Below are positions 17,367-27,237 of a stretch of 64,000 nt of DNA, piece by piece. Under the pieces are notes generated by a model. That model saw nothing but the letters and a program-made list of their open reading frames with translations, ran no database searches and was not told the origin of the DNA. Both the position numbers and the translations under genes were made by a program. The first letter of the stretch is position 1; every line of letters starts with the position of its first letter. Source of the stretch: Natrinema versiforme (lineage in GTDB: Archaea; Halobacteriota; Halobacteria; Halobacteriales; Natrialbaceae); assembly GCF_005576615.1 (NCBI RefSeq), contig NZ_CP040330.1:2108001-2172000 (forward strand). The letters run 5' to 3'.

Positions 17367-18038
17367 CTATCGCGATCGCGGTTCGGCGACCGACTGCTCG
17401 CTCCCCTGTTCCGACTGCTCTGACTGTGACTCGTACCGCCCGGTTTCGGTGACGGTCCCGGCCCATCCGCAGTCCCCACAGGTGAACAGCCCCTGCCCGT
17501 CGATCAGGGACCCGCCGCAGTCGGGGCAGGTACTCGAGGTCGCCGACTCGAGGTCCGCGTCCGTCTCGTCGACGGAGCCGAACGGCGTCGGGATCTCGCC
17601 GGTTCGAAGCGTCGCGATCGCCTCGTCGGTGGTGTAGGTCTCCTCGGTCGCCTCGTCGGAGTGGGGGAAGACGCCGACTAGTTCGTCGTCGGCGTAGAGT
17701 TCGAGACACACCAGCGGCGTCACGAGCAGCTCCCGGGTCGTCCCGGTGACCTGTGAGGTCGTCGAGCGCTCCCGGAACGGCGGGCGAACCGTCACGCCTC
17801 GCTCGTCGGCCCACTGCAGGAACCGCTCGTAGTTCGCGAGGACTTCCTGATGAGGGCTCTCCTCGGACAGCGCGACCTCCTTCGGCCAACTCCGGAGCAG
17901 CAGGTCGTCGATCGCCCCTTCGGATTCGCAGGCCTGCAGGGTCTCGATCTGCCGGTCGACCGGCTCGAGCAGCAGCGGCGCACGCACGTGACACACCGCA
18001 GTGAGTTCCGCTGGGTCAGTGTCTCTCGTTGCAGTCAT
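17367..18038 (-). CDS. Protein with C-terminal zinc ribbon, possibly regulatory
   Basis: A 223-residue protein. The first 110 residues are mixed alpha/beta with an RAPLLLEPVDRQIETL segment; the last third has a zinc ribbon, CPDCGG then CGDCGW (about residues 176-197), and a Gln/Ser/Glu-rich tail. The family is haloarchaeal as far as I know, but I cannot name it. Converges with the lipoprotein gene. Confidence 0.68.
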   Translation of the reverse strand: MTATRDTDPAELTAVCHVRAPLLLEPVDRQIETLQACESEGAIDDLLLRSWPKEVALSEESPHQEVLANYERFLQWADERGVTVRPPFRERSTTSQVTGTTRELLVTPLVCLELYADDELVGVFPHSDEATEETYTTDEAIATLRTGEIPTPFGSVDETDADLESATSSTCPDCGGSLIDGQGLFTCGDCGWAGTVTETGRYESQSEQSEQGSEQSVAEPRSR

Positions 18039-18194
18039 CGGTCACGTGAGTCGGCAATGTGTATCCGGATAAATGTTTTCGACGACGCAGATCTGGGCTG
18101 TAGCCGGTCGGCGTGACTGTCCGGAACAATCGGGAATCGAACGGCAGCAGTGATGCCGTCGGCTTCTGTCGGACGAGACCGGCCGGAGCCGTGA

Positions 18195-19145
18195 TCACGA
18201 CGTCGCGGTCGAGTGCCCCTCGAGCACCGAGCGAAGCAGGGATCGAAGTGCGGTGCGTTTGATGACGACGAACCCCGCGAGGATCGTCAGCAGGCCGACG
18301 AGCGTGAGCGAATCGACGAGATAGCCCAAGGCGACCCAGCTCACACCCATCGCCACCACCGGTTCGGCGTAGCTGACGAGGACGACCTGCGTCGCTCCGG
18401 TTTGCTCGAGCAGTTCGAAGTAGAGGAAGAACGCGAACGCGCCGGAGACGATCGTCAGGTAGCCAAAGGAGAGCAGCATCTCGCGGGTCAGTTCGACCGA
18501 CGCGACCGACTCTCCGCGGAGGACCGACCAACCCAGCAAGACGCCGGCACCGATGAGCATCGCCCACGCCTGCAGGGTCTCGATCGGCAGCGCCGAGTCG
18601 AGCGGCCGAACGAGGACGCCTCCGAGGGCGAACGCGACCGCCGAACCGAACACCAGGACGGCACCGACGGCGATGTTGCTTTCGAGCCCGACCGAGGTGG
18701 GCTGGACGACGGCGATCACGCCGACCAGTCCGAGCACGAAGCCCGCGACGCCGGCGGGTGCCAGCCGCTCCTCCGGGAGCAAGACGCCGGCGAACGCCGC
18801 CGTCAGTATCGGGGCCGTGCTGACGATGGTCGCCGCAACCGCCCCCGAGACGTACAACTCGCCGAGATACAGGAGGCCGTGGTAGAGCGCGATGACGAAC
18901 ACGCCGGCGATGGCGACGGCCGCCCACTCCGCCCGGCCGACCGGCCGGAGCCGATCGCTCGCGACGGCCGCGTACCCGAAGACGATCGCGCCCGCGATCG
19001 CGTACCGAGCGCCGGCGAACAACAGCGGCGGGACGTACTCGAGGCCGACTTCGATCGCGACGAACGAACTTCCCCAACAGAGTGCGAGTATCGAAAAGAG
19101 CACCGCTTCGCGGTACCCGTCTGGCACTGAACGCAACATTGTCAT
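18195..19145 (-). CDS. EamA/DMT superfamily transporter
   Basis: A 316-residue membrane protein with about ten helices in two EamA repeats. The first begins LFSILALCWGSSFVAIEVGL, the second about residue 145 onwards; SYAEPVVAMGVSW near the end is typical of the second repeat. DMT exporters of this type move amino acids or metabolites. It is divergent from an Lrp/AsnC regulator, with shared operator-like repeats between, suggesting amino-acid-linked control. Confidence 0.87.
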   Translation of the reverse strand: MTMLRSVPDGYREAVLFSILALCWGSSFVAIEVGLEYVPPLLFAGARYAIAGAIVFGYAAVASDRLRPVGRAEWAAVAIAGVFVIALYHGLLYLGELYVSGAVAATIVSTAPILTAAFAGVLLPEERLAPAGVAGFVLGLVGVIAVVQPTSVGLESNIAVGAVLVFGSAVAFALGGVLVRPLDSALPIETLQAWAMLIGAGVLLGWSVLRGESVASVELTREMLLSFGYLTIVSGAFAFFLYFELLEQTGATQVVLVSYAEPVVAMGVSWVALGYLVDSLTLVGLLTILAGFVVIKRTALRSLLRSVLEGHSTATS

Positions 19146-19214
19146 ACTCCCTTCGAAACTGATGGCCGTATTTAGGTCCTTCTACGAGAAACCGCCGTTT
19201 GCCGAATTGAAAAT

Positions 19215-19306
19215 CACACATATGGATGTGTTTCGAATACCGCTCTACGGTCTATGTGTGTCTTGTAGAAATCTCCAATTACATCGGTCGGCAAACATAT
19301 GTGTGA
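19215..19306. promoter_or_regulatory. Operator-like repeats between transporter and AsnC regulator
   Basis: TCACACATATG at 19215-19225 recurs as its exact inverse, CATATGTGTGA, at 19296-19306, and a related TATGTGTG lies between at about 19253-19260. All contain the palindromic CATATG or a half of it. The spacing, about 81 bases between the two outer copies, suits wrapping of an Lrp/AsnC octamer and would cover both divergent promoters. Confidence 0.6.
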
Positions 19307-19324
19307 CGCGGTCGTACCGCCGCT

Positions 19325-19807
19325 ATGGACGACCGCGACGTGCGCCTGCTCAAGGCGATCGCTGAACGCGAGACGGGGAGTCCCGAACGGCTCCACGAGG
19401 CGACCGGCATTCCGATCTCGACGATCCACTACCGGCTCAACAACCTCCGCGAGGAGGGGATCATCGAAAACGACCGCTACGACATCGACCTCGAGGAACT
19501 CGGCCTCGGCGTCACAGTGCTGGTCGAGATCCACGCCGACTATCAGGGCTCCTACGAGGAGTTCGCGGACCGGCTGCTGACCGTCGAGGGCGTCACGAAC
19601 GTCTACTTCACGATGGGCGAGACGGACTTCATCGTCATCGCCCGACTCAGCGATAGCGGGATGGTCGAGCGGCTGATCGCCGAGTTCGAGCAACTCGAGG
19701 GCGTCGAGCGAACGGACTCGACGTTCGTCATCTCGGCGGTCGAGGAACGCGACGCGCTCCAGAGCTACGAGTTAGCGACGCTGCTCGAGGAACTGACCGA
19801 CGAGTGA
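19325..19807 (+). CDS. Lrp/AsnC family transcriptional regulator
   Basis: A 160-residue regulator. A winged helix-turn-helix occupies residues 1-60 (IPISTIHYRLNNLREEGII is the recognition region), followed by a RAM-type ligand-binding domain (VTVLVEIHADYQGSYEEFADRL, then GVTNVYFTMGETDFIVIARL). Lrp/AsnC proteins sense amino acids. It is divergent from the EamA transporter and probably binds the repeats between them. Confidence 0.9.
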   Translation: MDDRDVRLLKAIAERETGSPERLHEATGIPISTIHYRLNNLREEGIIENDRYDIDLEELGLGVTVLVEIHADYQGSYEEFADRLLTVEGVTNVYFTMGETDFIVIARLSDSGMVERLIAEFEQLEGVERTDSTFVISAVEERDALQSYELATLLEELTDE

Positions 19808-19838
19808 AACACGGGACGTAGCTCGAGCGCGACCGGCG

Positions 19839-21758
19839 TTACGCTTGCTTCTGGATTTCTTCGCGCAGGAGTTCGCTCACGAGGTCGCCGTCCGCCTTCC
19901 CGCGCAGCGCGCCCATGCACTCGCCCATGAGCCCGGAGAAGGCCTGCATGCCCTCTTCTTCGACCTGACTCTCGTTTCGTTCGACGACCTCGGCGATCGC
20001 CTCCCGGACCTCGTCCTCGTCGGCGCCGCCGAGTCCTTCTTCCTCGGCGGCTTCTTCGGCAGTTCGATCCGGCTCTGCTGCCAGTGCCGTCAGGAGGGCG
20101 CCCACCCCTTCGTTGGGAAGGTCGCCGTCCTCGACCATGCGGAGGACGCCCTCGAGGTGCTCCCGAGTCAGCTTCTCGACGGGCACGTCGTCCCGGCGCA
20201 GTTCGGTCAGCGTCGACTCGAGCGTCGAGGCCGCGAGCGTCGGGTCGACACCGTCGGCGACGACGTCCTCGAACAGCGGCATGTACTCGCCGTAGGCGAC
20301 CTGTTCGGCCAGCCCCTCGCCGAGGTCGTACTCGTCCTGATAGCGGTCGACCTTTGCGGTCAGCAGTTCGGGCTCGGGCACCTCGCTCGGGTCCGGCTCG
20401 ACGGGCGGCACGTCCGTCTCGGGGTACATCCGCGCCGCACCGGGCAGCGGCCGCAGGTACCGCGTCGTCCCGTCGTCGTTCGCGCCGCGGGTCTCCTCGG
20501 GGACGCCCTCGAGTGCGGTTTCGGCCCGCTCTGCGGCGGCCTCGATGGCCGACTCCGCGATCTCGGTGTCGGCGGCGACGATCGCGACGGCGTCCTCGGG
20601 GCCGGCTCGCGGCTGCTCGCCGCTCGCCGAATTCGAGGCGCTCTGCGCCTCGCCCGCCCCGACCGCATCGCGCAGGGCCGCGACCTCCTCCTCCGTGACC
20701 CCGTACGCAGGCAGTTCGTCGGTGTGGAAGATCCCGCCCGCGCCGTGGCGCTTCGCGTGGTCCGAGAGTTCGGTGCCGAGCCGGCGGTCGGGGGCGATCT
20801 CTCGACCCACGATGCCGTCAAAGTCGTACAGCGGCACCGCCATCACGGAACCACCCGAACTGAGCGCGCCGCCGATGACGCCGCTCTCGGTTTCCTCGAA
20901 GACCGCGGTCACGTCCTGTACGTCGCCGACAGACGCCTCGCGCTCCGCGAGTTCGTCCCGAATCTCGACGAGTTCGGCCTGCCGGGCGACCTCGTTGCGC
21001 ACGATGTCGTCGATATCGTCCAGACTCTGGACGCCCTTGATCTCGACGCGAGCGCCCTCCTCGATGGAGACGTTGACGTCCTGTCGGATCGTCCCCAGTC
21101 CGCGCTTGACCTTCCCGGTCGAGCGCAGGAGCATCCCGATCCGTTCGGCCGCCTCGAGGGCCTGTTCGGGGCTCGAGATGTCCGGGCTCGTGCCGATCTC
21201 GACCAGCGGGATCCCCAACCGGTCGAGGCTGTAGCGCACGCCGTCGTCAGTCTCCTCGACGCGCTGGGCGCTCTCCTCCTCGAGCAGCATGTCCTCGATG
21301 CCGACGGTGCCCTCGCTGGTCTCGATCTCGCCGTCGGTGGCGATCAGCGACGAGCGCTGGAAGCCGGTCGTGTTCGAGCCGTCGACGACGATCTTGCGCA
21401 TGACGTGGGCCTGATCGACCGGGCTCATGTCCATGAGCTGGGCGACCTCGAGGGTCGTCTCGAGGGCCTCTTCGTCGAGTTCGTGGGGCGGTTCGTCGTC
21501 CTCCTCGACGAGGCAGGTCGTGTCGTAGGCGAGGTACTCGAACTCGCGTTCGACCTTACTCTCCTCGACGGCGGCGTCGTCGAGTTCGCCCAGTTCGCTC
21601 CGGGTCGGGTGCAGATAGCGCGTGAACGAACGCGTCGACTCCGCGGGCTCGCGAAGCTCGGTCGGACACTGGCAGAACAGCTTCGTCGCCGTGTCGAGTT
21701 GCTGGTGGATCTCCAGCCCGGCGACGAGTCCGAGGGACTCGTAATCGTACTCGGTCAT
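19839..21758 (-). CDS. gatE: Glu-tRNA(Gln) amidotransferase subunit E
   Basis: A 639-residue archaeal tRNA-dependent amidotransferase subunit that, with GatD, converts Glu-tRNA(Gln) to Gln-tRNA(Gln). The GatB/E cradle starts at GLVAGLEIHQQLDT and has QCPTELREP, QDVNVSIEEGARVEIKGV and PLVEIGTSPDI. The GAD (AspRS-like) insert follows at about residues 280-400, then the helical tail and a YqeY-like C-terminus (FSGLMGECMGALRGKAD). Full family length. The cell therefore uses the indirect glutamine pathway. Confidence 0.96.
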   Translation of the reverse strand: MTEYDYESLGLVAGLEIHQQLDTATKLFCQCPTELREPAESTRSFTRYLHPTRSELGELDDAAVEESKVEREFEYLAYDTTCLVEEDDEPPHELDEEALETTLEVAQLMDMSPVDQAHVMRKIVVDGSNTTGFQRSSLIATDGEIETSEGTVGIEDMLLEEESAQRVEETDDGVRYSLDRLGIPLVEIGTSPDISSPEQALEAAERIGMLLRSTGKVKRGLGTIRQDVNVSIEEGARVEIKGVQSLDDIDDIVRNEVARQAELVEIRDELAEREASVGDVQDVTAVFEETESGVIGGALSSGGSVMAVPLYDFDGIVGREIAPDRRLGTELSDHAKRHGAGGIFHTDELPAYGVTEEEVAALRDAVGAGEAQSASNSASGEQPRAGPEDAVAIVAADTEIAESAIEAAAERAETALEGVPEETRGANDDGTTRYLRPLPGAARMYPETDVPPVEPDPSEVPEPELLTAKVDRYQDEYDLGEGLAEQVAYGEYMPLFEDVVADGVDPTLAASTLESTLTELRRDDVPVEKLTREHLEGVLRMVEDGDLPNEGVGALLTALAAEPDRTAEEAAEEEGLGGADEDEVREAIAEVVERNESQVEEEGMQAFSGLMGECMGALRGKADGDLVSELLREEIQKQA

Positions 21759-21824
21759 TGGCGGCCACTCGGTGGCGGAGGGGTAAAAAACCGTCCAGTC
21801 CGGCCGTCCCCGCCGGTCGGTCCG

Positions 21825-23168
21825 TTAGTCCTCGGCCGACTCAGTCGAGGACGCCGACTGGGTCCATCGCGCGGCCGCTTCGGCGACCGCCGCGAGGACC
21901 GTCTCCGTCGTCGCCTCGAGCGCTCCCTCTCGACTCTGGTCCCAGTTCCGGTCCCGCTCCCGGTCGGCGGCGTTTCGAATCGCGGGCTCCGAACGCGACG
22001 AATCGGCGGCCGACCGATCCCCGACGACGACGAGCGGTGGCGTCCCGTCGAGTCGCTCGAGGATTTCCCCGCCGGTGGCGCCGACGCCCGCAGCGACCGC
22101 CACGTCGGCCTCGCGAACCAACCGCTCGGCATCGGCTCGGTCCGCGGAAGAAATCGGCGTGAACGGCTCGAGTACGAGCGCGTCGGTTCCGAGCGAGCGG
22201 GCCGTCTCGGCCGCCGAATCGCCGCTCGTGACCGGGCCGAGCGTCACCTCGATGCCCGCGGCCTCGAGGCGGGCGATGACCCCGGCAGCGGCCGAGCCGG
22301 ACCCGAGTACGTGTACTCGATCCGGAAGCGACGCCGCCTCGCGGTCGGTCGCGAACGCGGTCACTGTCTCGGTCCCCGTCACCGGGTTCGGCGTCACGAC
22401 TGCGTTCGCGTCGAACGAGTCCGCGAGCGCCCCGCTTGTCACCACCGCCGACGGGGGACCGTCTCGAGCGACCGCGCCGTCGGCGAGCAACACGAGCCGA
22501 TCGCAGTAGCGCGCGGCCAGATCCAGATCGTGGATCGCCGCGACCACGGTCCGGCCCTCCGCGACCAGTTCGCGGACCGACTCGAGGGTCTCGACCTGAT
22601 GGTTGATATCGAGGCTCGCCGTCGGCTCGTCGAGCAGCATGACCGGCGTCGCCTGTGCGATCGCCCGCGCCAGCACGACCCGTTGGCGCTGGCCGCCGCT
22701 GACCTCGTCGATCGGACGGTCCGCGAGGTCGGCCGTGCGGGTCCGCTCGAGGGCGCGCTCGACCGCGGCGCGGTCCTCGGGCGACGGCGAGGAAAACCGC
22801 GAGCGGTGGGGGTGTCGCCCCATCTCGACGACGTCCCGGACGGGGAACGAAAACGAGAGCGACGTGTCCTGGGGAACGACGGAGACGAGCCGGCTCGAGG
22901 TCCGCGAGGACGCGTCGTGAACGTCGACGCCGTCTATCGTGACCGTTCCCGAATCGGGCTCGAGCGCGCCGCTGATGAGCCGGAGCAGCGTCGTCTTCCC
23001 GGCCCCGTTCGGCCCGACGAAGCCGACGAACTCCCCCGGCTCGATCTCGAGGGAAACGTCCTCGAGTACCGAGAGGTCGCCGAACGACAGCGAGCAGTCC
23101 GCGATCGAGATCGACGCCGAGTCGTGGCCGGTGATTCCGTCCCCGGATTCGGAGTCGGGGCCGCTCAC
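21825..23168 (-). CDS. btuD: Cobalamin-type ABC transporter ATPase with C-terminal extension
   Basis: A 447-residue ATPase of the iron/B12 importer family. Walker A is GPNGAGKTT, signature VSGGQRQRV, Walker [13 protein letters not shown]. The start is a GTG at 23168 whose second base begins the permease stop (GTGA overlap). Residues about 260-447 are an added Rossmann-like region ([24 protein letters not shown], then [11 protein letters not shown]), seen in haloarchaeal BtuD proteins but absent from bacterial ones. The substrate could be cobalamin or an iron chelate; the cobalamin name rests on overall resemblance. Confidence 0.85.
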   Translation of the reverse strand: MSGPDSESGDGITGHDSASISIADCSLSFGDLSVLEDVSLEIEPGEFVGFVGPNGAGKTTLLRLISGALEPDSGTVTIDGVDVHDASSRTSSRLVSVVPQDTSLSFSFPVRDVVEMGRHPHRSRFSSPSPEDRAAVERALERTRTADLADRPIDEVSGGQRQRVVLARAIAQATPVMLLDEPTASLDINHQVETLESVRELVAEGRTVVAAIHDLDLAARYCDRLVLLADGAVARDGPPSAVVTSGALADSFDANAVVTPNPVTGTETVTAFATDREAASLPDRVHVLGSGSAAAGVIARLEAAGIEVTLGPVTSGDSAAETARSLGTDALVLEPFTPISSADRADAERLVREADVAVAAGVGATGGEILERLDGTPPLVVVGDRSAADSSRSEPAIRNAADRERDRNWDQSREGALEATTETVLAAVAEAAARWTQSASSTESAED

Positions 23169-24262
23169 AGCGAGTGCACCTCCCGTCGGGTGAGCAGGAA
23201 CAGGAAGAACGGCGCCCCGAGCGCCGCCGTGATGACTCCGACCGGGACGACGGCCGGCCCCGCCCGGGCGAGGGTGTCGGTCGCGACGAGGAACGAGGCT
23301 CCCGCGAGTGCGCTGGTCGGCAGCAGGATTCGGTGGTCCGGGCCGACGATCAGCCGCATGATGTGCGGGACGACGAGGCCGACGAAGCCGATGACGCCCG
23401 CGACCGCGACGCCGGCGGCGGTGACGACGCTCGCGAGCGCGAGCAGGAGGAGTTTGGTCCGCTCGACCTCGATCCCGAGGTGGTGGGCGTCCTCCTCGCC
23501 GAGCAGGAGGACGTTCAGCTCCCGCCGGAACGCACAGAGGATCAGCACGCCGACCAGCGCGATCGGCAGGGCGAACTGCACGTCGCTCCACTGGCTGTTG
23601 TTGAGGTGGCCCATCATCCAGAAGACGGCCTCCCTGAGCGAGTCGCCGCTGTGGACGAGCATGTAGGAGATCATCGCGCCGAGAAAGGCCTGGACCGCGA
23701 CGCCGGCGAGCAACAGCGTCGCGACCGGCGTCCGCCCGCCGTCGGTCGCGATCCCGTAGACGAGAAACGCCGTCCCGAGCGCGCCGACGAACGCCGAGAG
23801 GTGGAGGCCGCCGACGGGAATCAGCGCCGGGAACGCGATCGCGGCCACCGCGCCCGCGGCGGCCCCCGACGACACGCCGATGATCGACGGATCGGCGAGC
23901 GGGTTCCGAAAGAACCCCTGCATCACCGTCCCCGCGGCGGCGAGTGCGAGCCCGACCGTCGCCGCGAGCGCGATGCGTGGCAGCCGAATGTCCGCGACGA
24001 TGATCTGGCGGGTCGCCGGGATATCGAACGAGAAGACCGCGGCGTACTCGAGCCCGGGGACCGGAACCGAGACCCCGAGGAGCGGAAGCGAGGCGCTACC
24101 GACGGTCACGCCCACGGGGACGACGACCGCGTTCAGTACCGCCATCGCGACCGTCACGAGGTCGATCCTGACCGGGCCGAGCGCGGCGCTGGTGAGGGTA
24201 ACGGCGACCAGGAGGACGAGGAGTCCGGCCGACCACGCCGCCGTGCGGGCCGGTCGGTACAT
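23165..24262 (-). CDS. btuC: Cobalamin/iron ABC transporter permease (FecCD family)
   Basis: A 365-residue permease with about ten membrane helices. Family segments are [39 protein letters not shown] and [18 protein letters not shown], the last containing the conserved loop that contacts the ATPase. It overlaps btuD by four bases. Its ATG at 24262 lies exactly as far from a central TATA palindrome as the divergent btuF ATG. Confidence 0.92.
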   Translation of the reverse strand: MYRPARTAAWSAGLLVLLVAVTLTSAALGPVRIDLVTVAMAVLNAVVVPVGVTVGSASLPLLGVSVPVPGLEYAAVFSFDIPATRQIIVADIRLPRIALAATVGLALAAAGTVMQGFFRNPLADPSIIGVSSGAAAGAVAAIAFPALIPVGGLHLSAFVGALGTAFLVYGIATDGGRTPVATLLLAGVAVQAFLGAMISYMLVHSGDSLREAVFWMMGHLNNSQWSDVQFALPIALVGVLILCAFRRELNVLLLGEEDAHHLGIEVERTKLLLLALASVVTAAGVAVAGVIGFVGLVVPHIMRLIVGPDHRILLPTSALAGASFLVATDTLARAGPAVVPVGVITAALGAPFFLFLLTRREVHSL

Positions 24263-24288
24263 ACACGACAAGCACGCTTGCAGCAGCC

Positions 24289-24296
24289 AAATATTT
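24289..24296. promoter_or_regulatory. Shared palindromic TATA box of btuC and btuF
   Basis: AAATATTT reads the same on both strands. Its centre is 30 bases from the btuF ATG at 24323 and 30 bases from the btuC ATG at 24262, the spacing of leaderless haloarchaeal transcripts in both directions. No other TATA-like sequence occurs in the 60-base spacer. Confidence 0.7.
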
Positions 24297-24322
24297 GTTG
24301 AAGTGGGGTGGAGGGTGGGACG

Positions 24323-25387
24323 ATGCGACGACAACTTACCGTCCTGTTGGCCGTATTGCTCGCCGTTTCCGCGTTCGCGCCCGCCGCAGCCGGGCAGTCG
24401 AACGACGGCGGCGAATCGACCGCCGACTGCGAGTTTCCCCTCGAGGTGACCGACGCCACGGGCGAGACGATCACGCTCGAGGAAGCGCCCGAGTCGGTCG
24501 TGGCGCTCCAGCCGAGCGACGCCCAGACGGTGTTCGAGATCGGAGCCGAGGACCGGCTCGTCGGGATGCCCAACAACCCGGCGACGAGCGACCTCGAACT
24601 CGGCGATCGAACGGCCATCTCCGACAATTACCAGCTCGTTCCCGAGCGGGTGGTCGATCTCGACCCCGACCTCGTCTTGGCCGCCAACGCGACCGAGACC
24701 CAGAACGTCGAGCAACTCCGCAACGCTGGTCTCACCGTCTATCAGTTCGATAACGCCGAATCGCTCGACGATGTCCGCGACAACGTCCTGACGACGGGCG
24801 AACTCACCGGCGAGTGTGACGGGGCCGAGGAGACCGTCGACTGGATGGACGAGCAACTCGAGATCGTCGAGACCGCACTCGAGGACGAAGAGCGTCCGCT
24901 GGCGTACTACGCGATGGGCGACGGCTACACCGCCGGCACGGGGACGTTCATTCACGAAGCGATGACGACAGCGGGCGTCGAAAACGTCGCTGAGCGCGCC
25001 GGAATCGAGGACTACGGGACGATCAACGCCGAAACGGTGGTCGACGAGAACCCCGATTGGATCATCCATCCCGACGACAGGGAGGAGCCGCCGGTCCACC
25101 AGTCGGTGCAGGCGACGACGGCGTATCAGGACGGCAACGTCCTCGCCATCGACGCGAATCAGATCAGCCAGCCCGCGCCCGGGATCGTCGACGCGATCGT
25201 GAACATCGTCGAGACGGTCCACCCCGATGCCTACGAACAGGCGAGCGACGAACTCGAGGCGGGTGCCGAGAGCGACGACGGATCTGACGACGACGCGAGC
25301 GGCGAGAGCGCCATCCCCGGGTTCGGCGTCGCCGCCGCGCTGGTCGCCGTGCTGGCCGTCAGCGGGGTCGTCGCGAGCCGACGGTAG
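24323..25387 (+). CDS. btuF: Cobalamin/iron ABC substrate-binding protein with PGF-CTERM anchor
   Basis: A 354-residue receptor. A Sec-type signal peptide covers residues 1-25, then two binding lobes ([37 protein letters not shown]; a long linking helix). An Asp/Glu/Ser-rich spacer at about 305-325 is followed by [16 protein letters not shown] and RR: a PGF-CTERM signal, normally cleaved by archaeosortase ArtA with lipid attachment. Divergent from btuCD and evidently their receptor. Confidence 0.9.
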   Translation: MRRQLTVLLAVLLAVSAFAPAAAGQSNDGGESTADCEFPLEVTDATGETITLEEAPESVVALQPSDAQTVFEIGAEDRLVGMPNNPATSDLELGDRTAISDNYQLVPERVVDLDPDLVLAANATETQNVEQLRNAGLTVYQFDNAESLDDVRDNVLTTGELTGECDGAEETVDWMDEQLEIVETALEDEERPLAYYAMGDGYTAGTGTFIHEAMTTAGVENVAERAGIEDYGTINAETVVDENPDWIIHPDDREEPPVHQSVQATTAYQDGNVLAIDANQISQPAPGIVDAIVNIVETVHPDAYEQASDELEAGAESDDGSDDDASGESAIPGFGVAAALVAVLAVSGVVASRR

Positions 25388-25495
25388 TCCGAACCCCGAT
25401 ACCGCTCCGTTTTCGCGCGTTCCGTTCGAACTCGCGTCGAATTCCGACGTATCGTTTTGAAAAGGGTTTACTCGCCGGCCCTCCCAGCAACGCGC

Positions 25496-25777
25496 ATGGT
25501 CGAGAACGTCATCTGGCCCGCCTATCTCGATGCGGCCCTCTCGCGGGCCGAGGGACGGCGCGTGTCCGAGGATCTGGCGGTCGAGGAACCGACGGTCGAC
25601 GAGATCGCGAAGGCCGTCCAGCAGATCGGGTACGACGCCACGATCGAGCGGGACAAGTCCTACTCCCGAGAGCACTGGGCCGACCGGGGCCGAGTCGTCG
25701 TCCGCGGCGCCGACGATTCGACGAAGAACGACCTCGTGCAAGCCGTCGCGGCGTACGTCGTCGCGATGCGGGACTGA
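25496..25777 (+). CDS. srp19: Signal recognition particle protein SRP19
   Basis: A 93-residue RNA-binding protein that helps SRP54 bind SRP RNA. The opening [19 protein letters not shown] is the family signature (the bacterial-type start WPxYxDxxxSRxEGRRV). Start at ATG 25496. It overlaps gar1 by one base (TGATG), the same pairing that occurs in other haloarchaea. Confidence 0.95.
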   Translation: MVENVIWPAYLDAALSRAEGRRVSEDLAVEEPTVDEIAKAVQQIGYDATIERDKSYSREHWADRGRVVVRGADDSTKNDLVQAVAAYVVAMRD

Positions 25778-26034
25778 TGCGCCGGGTCGGATCCGTCGTC
25801 CGCACCGCACAGGGCCTCGCGGTCCTCCGGGCGGACGACACCGACGGTGACGACGCCGGCGATACCGACGCGTTCCGCGACGAGATCGGCACGATGGTCC
25901 TCGACGACGACCTCGAGGATGTCGGCCGGGTCGTCGATGTCTTCGGCCCCGTTTCCAGACCGTATCTGGCGGTGACGCCCGATGACGGCGTCCACCTGCC
26001 GTCGCTGGTGGGGTCGACGCTGTACGCGCGGTAG
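25777..26034 (+). CDS. gar1: H/ACA RNA-protein complex component Gar1
   Basis: An 85-residue beta-barrel protein of the pseudouridylation guide complex with Cbf5, Nop10 and L7Ae. Recognisable are [16 protein letters not shown], then [18 protein letters not shown], the Gar1/Naf1 core. Coupled to srp19 by a one-base overlap. Confidence 0.92.
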   Translation: MRRVGSVVRTAQGLAVLRADDTDGDDAGDTDAFRDEIGTMVLDDDLEDVGRVVDVFGPVSRPYLAVTPDDGVHLPSLVGSTLYAR

Positions 26035-26166
26035 CCGCGGAACCGCGGAACCGCGATGGCACGGTAACGGTAGCCCGGAGTCGCTCGCCCGGGCCGGCAA
26101 TTTGTCGCTCGAGTCCCGAGAACCGGAGTGGAAAAGCCAATAGGAGCGGGGTGCAAACGCCGCGCC

Positions 26167-27192
26167 ATGAACGACCGAACCCGGATCCTTGCCGCCGTCG
26201 GCGTGACGGTCCTCCTGTTTCTCGGCGTCCAACTCGGTGCGCTCGCGTTGCTCGAGCCCTTTACCGAGTCCGAGCGCCAGGCCGTCGAGAACCCCCAAGA
26301 TCCGACCAACAGCATCCTCTACGTCGGCGTCATGCTCGTCGCGACCGGGCTCATGCTCGCCGCGTTCAAGTACGATCTGGACAACCTCATCAGGCTCTTG
26401 CTCGTCGGCGTCAGCGTGATGATCTCGTGGTACGTCTTCGCCGAACTCGTCCCGTCGCTGGTCGGGCCGTTCGTCTCCGGGGGAGTCGCCGACGCCCTCG
26501 CGATCGCGGCCTCGCTGGCCGTCGGTGCGGCGCTGCTGTGGTACCCCGAGTGGTACGTCATCGACAGCGCCGGGGTCGTGATGGGTGCCGGTGCCGCCGC
26601 CCTCTTCGGGATCAGTTTCGGACTGCTCCCCGCGCTGGTCTTGCTCTCGGTGCTCGCGATCTACGACGCCATCAGCGTCTACGGCACCGAACACATGCTC
26701 GACCTCGCCGACGGCGTCATGGACCTCAAGATTCCCGTCGTCCTCGTGATCCCGATGACCCTCTCGTACTCCTATCTCGCCGCCGGCAGCACCGACGACG
26801 TTCTCGAGGACGGCGGCGACGAGTCCGATGAAACCGAGACCGACGCAAACACCGACGAACCCGACGCGGACACCGACGAACCCGACGCGGGCGCGCTCGA
26901 GCGCGACGCGCTGTTCATCGGTCTCGGTGACGCGGTCATTCCGACGATTCTCGTCGCCAGCGCGGCCGCCTTCCTCGACGTGGGCACGCTCGCGGTTCCC
27001 GGAATCGCGCTCAACCTGCCGGCACTCGGCGCGCTGCTCGGAACGATCGCCGGGTTGCTCGTACTGATGTGGATGGTCCTCAAGGGGCGAGCCCACGCCG
27101 GACTACCGCTGCTCAACGGCGGCGCGATCGGCGGCTACCTGCTCGGCGCGCTCGCGAGCGGGCTCTCGATCGCCACCGCGATCGGGCTGTAG
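26167..27192 (+). CDS. Presenilin/signal peptide peptidase homologue
   Basis: A 341-residue intramembrane aspartyl protease with about nine membrane helices. The catalytic pair is in place: YD at 166-167 ([17 protein letters not shown]) and GLGD at 252-255; the closing PxL motif is read as GLPLLNGG near residue 316. Between helices 6 and 7 an acidic loop carries a repeated [14 protein letters not shown] unit. Archaeal members cleave leftover signal peptides or small membrane proteins, but no substrate is known here. Confidence 0.9.
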   Translation: MNDRTRILAAVGVTVLLFLGVQLGALALLEPFTESERQAVENPQDPTNSILYVGVMLVATGLMLAAFKYDLDNLIRLLLVGVSVMISWYVFAELVPSLVGPFVSGGVADALAIAASLAVGAALLWYPEWYVIDSAGVVMGAGAAALFGISFGLLPALVLLSVLAIYDAISVYGTEHMLDLADGVMDLKIPVVLVIPMTLSYSYLAAGSTDDVLEDGGDESDETETDANTDEPDADTDEPDAGALERDALFIGLGDAVIPTILVASAAAFLDVGTLAVPGIALNLPALGALLGTIAGLLVLMWMVLKGRAHAGLPLLNGGAIGGYLLGALASGLSIATAIGL

Positions 27193-27237
27193 GGCTACGA
27201 AATCGCGAGCAAAAACGGTATCCTCGACGCAGTCGGC

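Noticed and set aside
19845-23666. A 1273-codon open frame on the plus strand over gatE and btuCD
   Set aside because: It is the antisense shadow of three well-identified minus-strand genes; its Arg/Asp/Val pattern reflects GC-rich codon complement, not a protein family.
24263-26140. Long minus-strand extension upstream of btuC to 26140
   Set aside because: It runs antisense to btuF, srp19 and gar1. The permease begins at the ATG at 24262.
26840-26890. Short direct repeat in the presenilin-like gene
   Set aside because: It encodes the TDEPDA units of an acidic loop and is explained by low-complexity coding, not by a mobile or CRISPR repeat.
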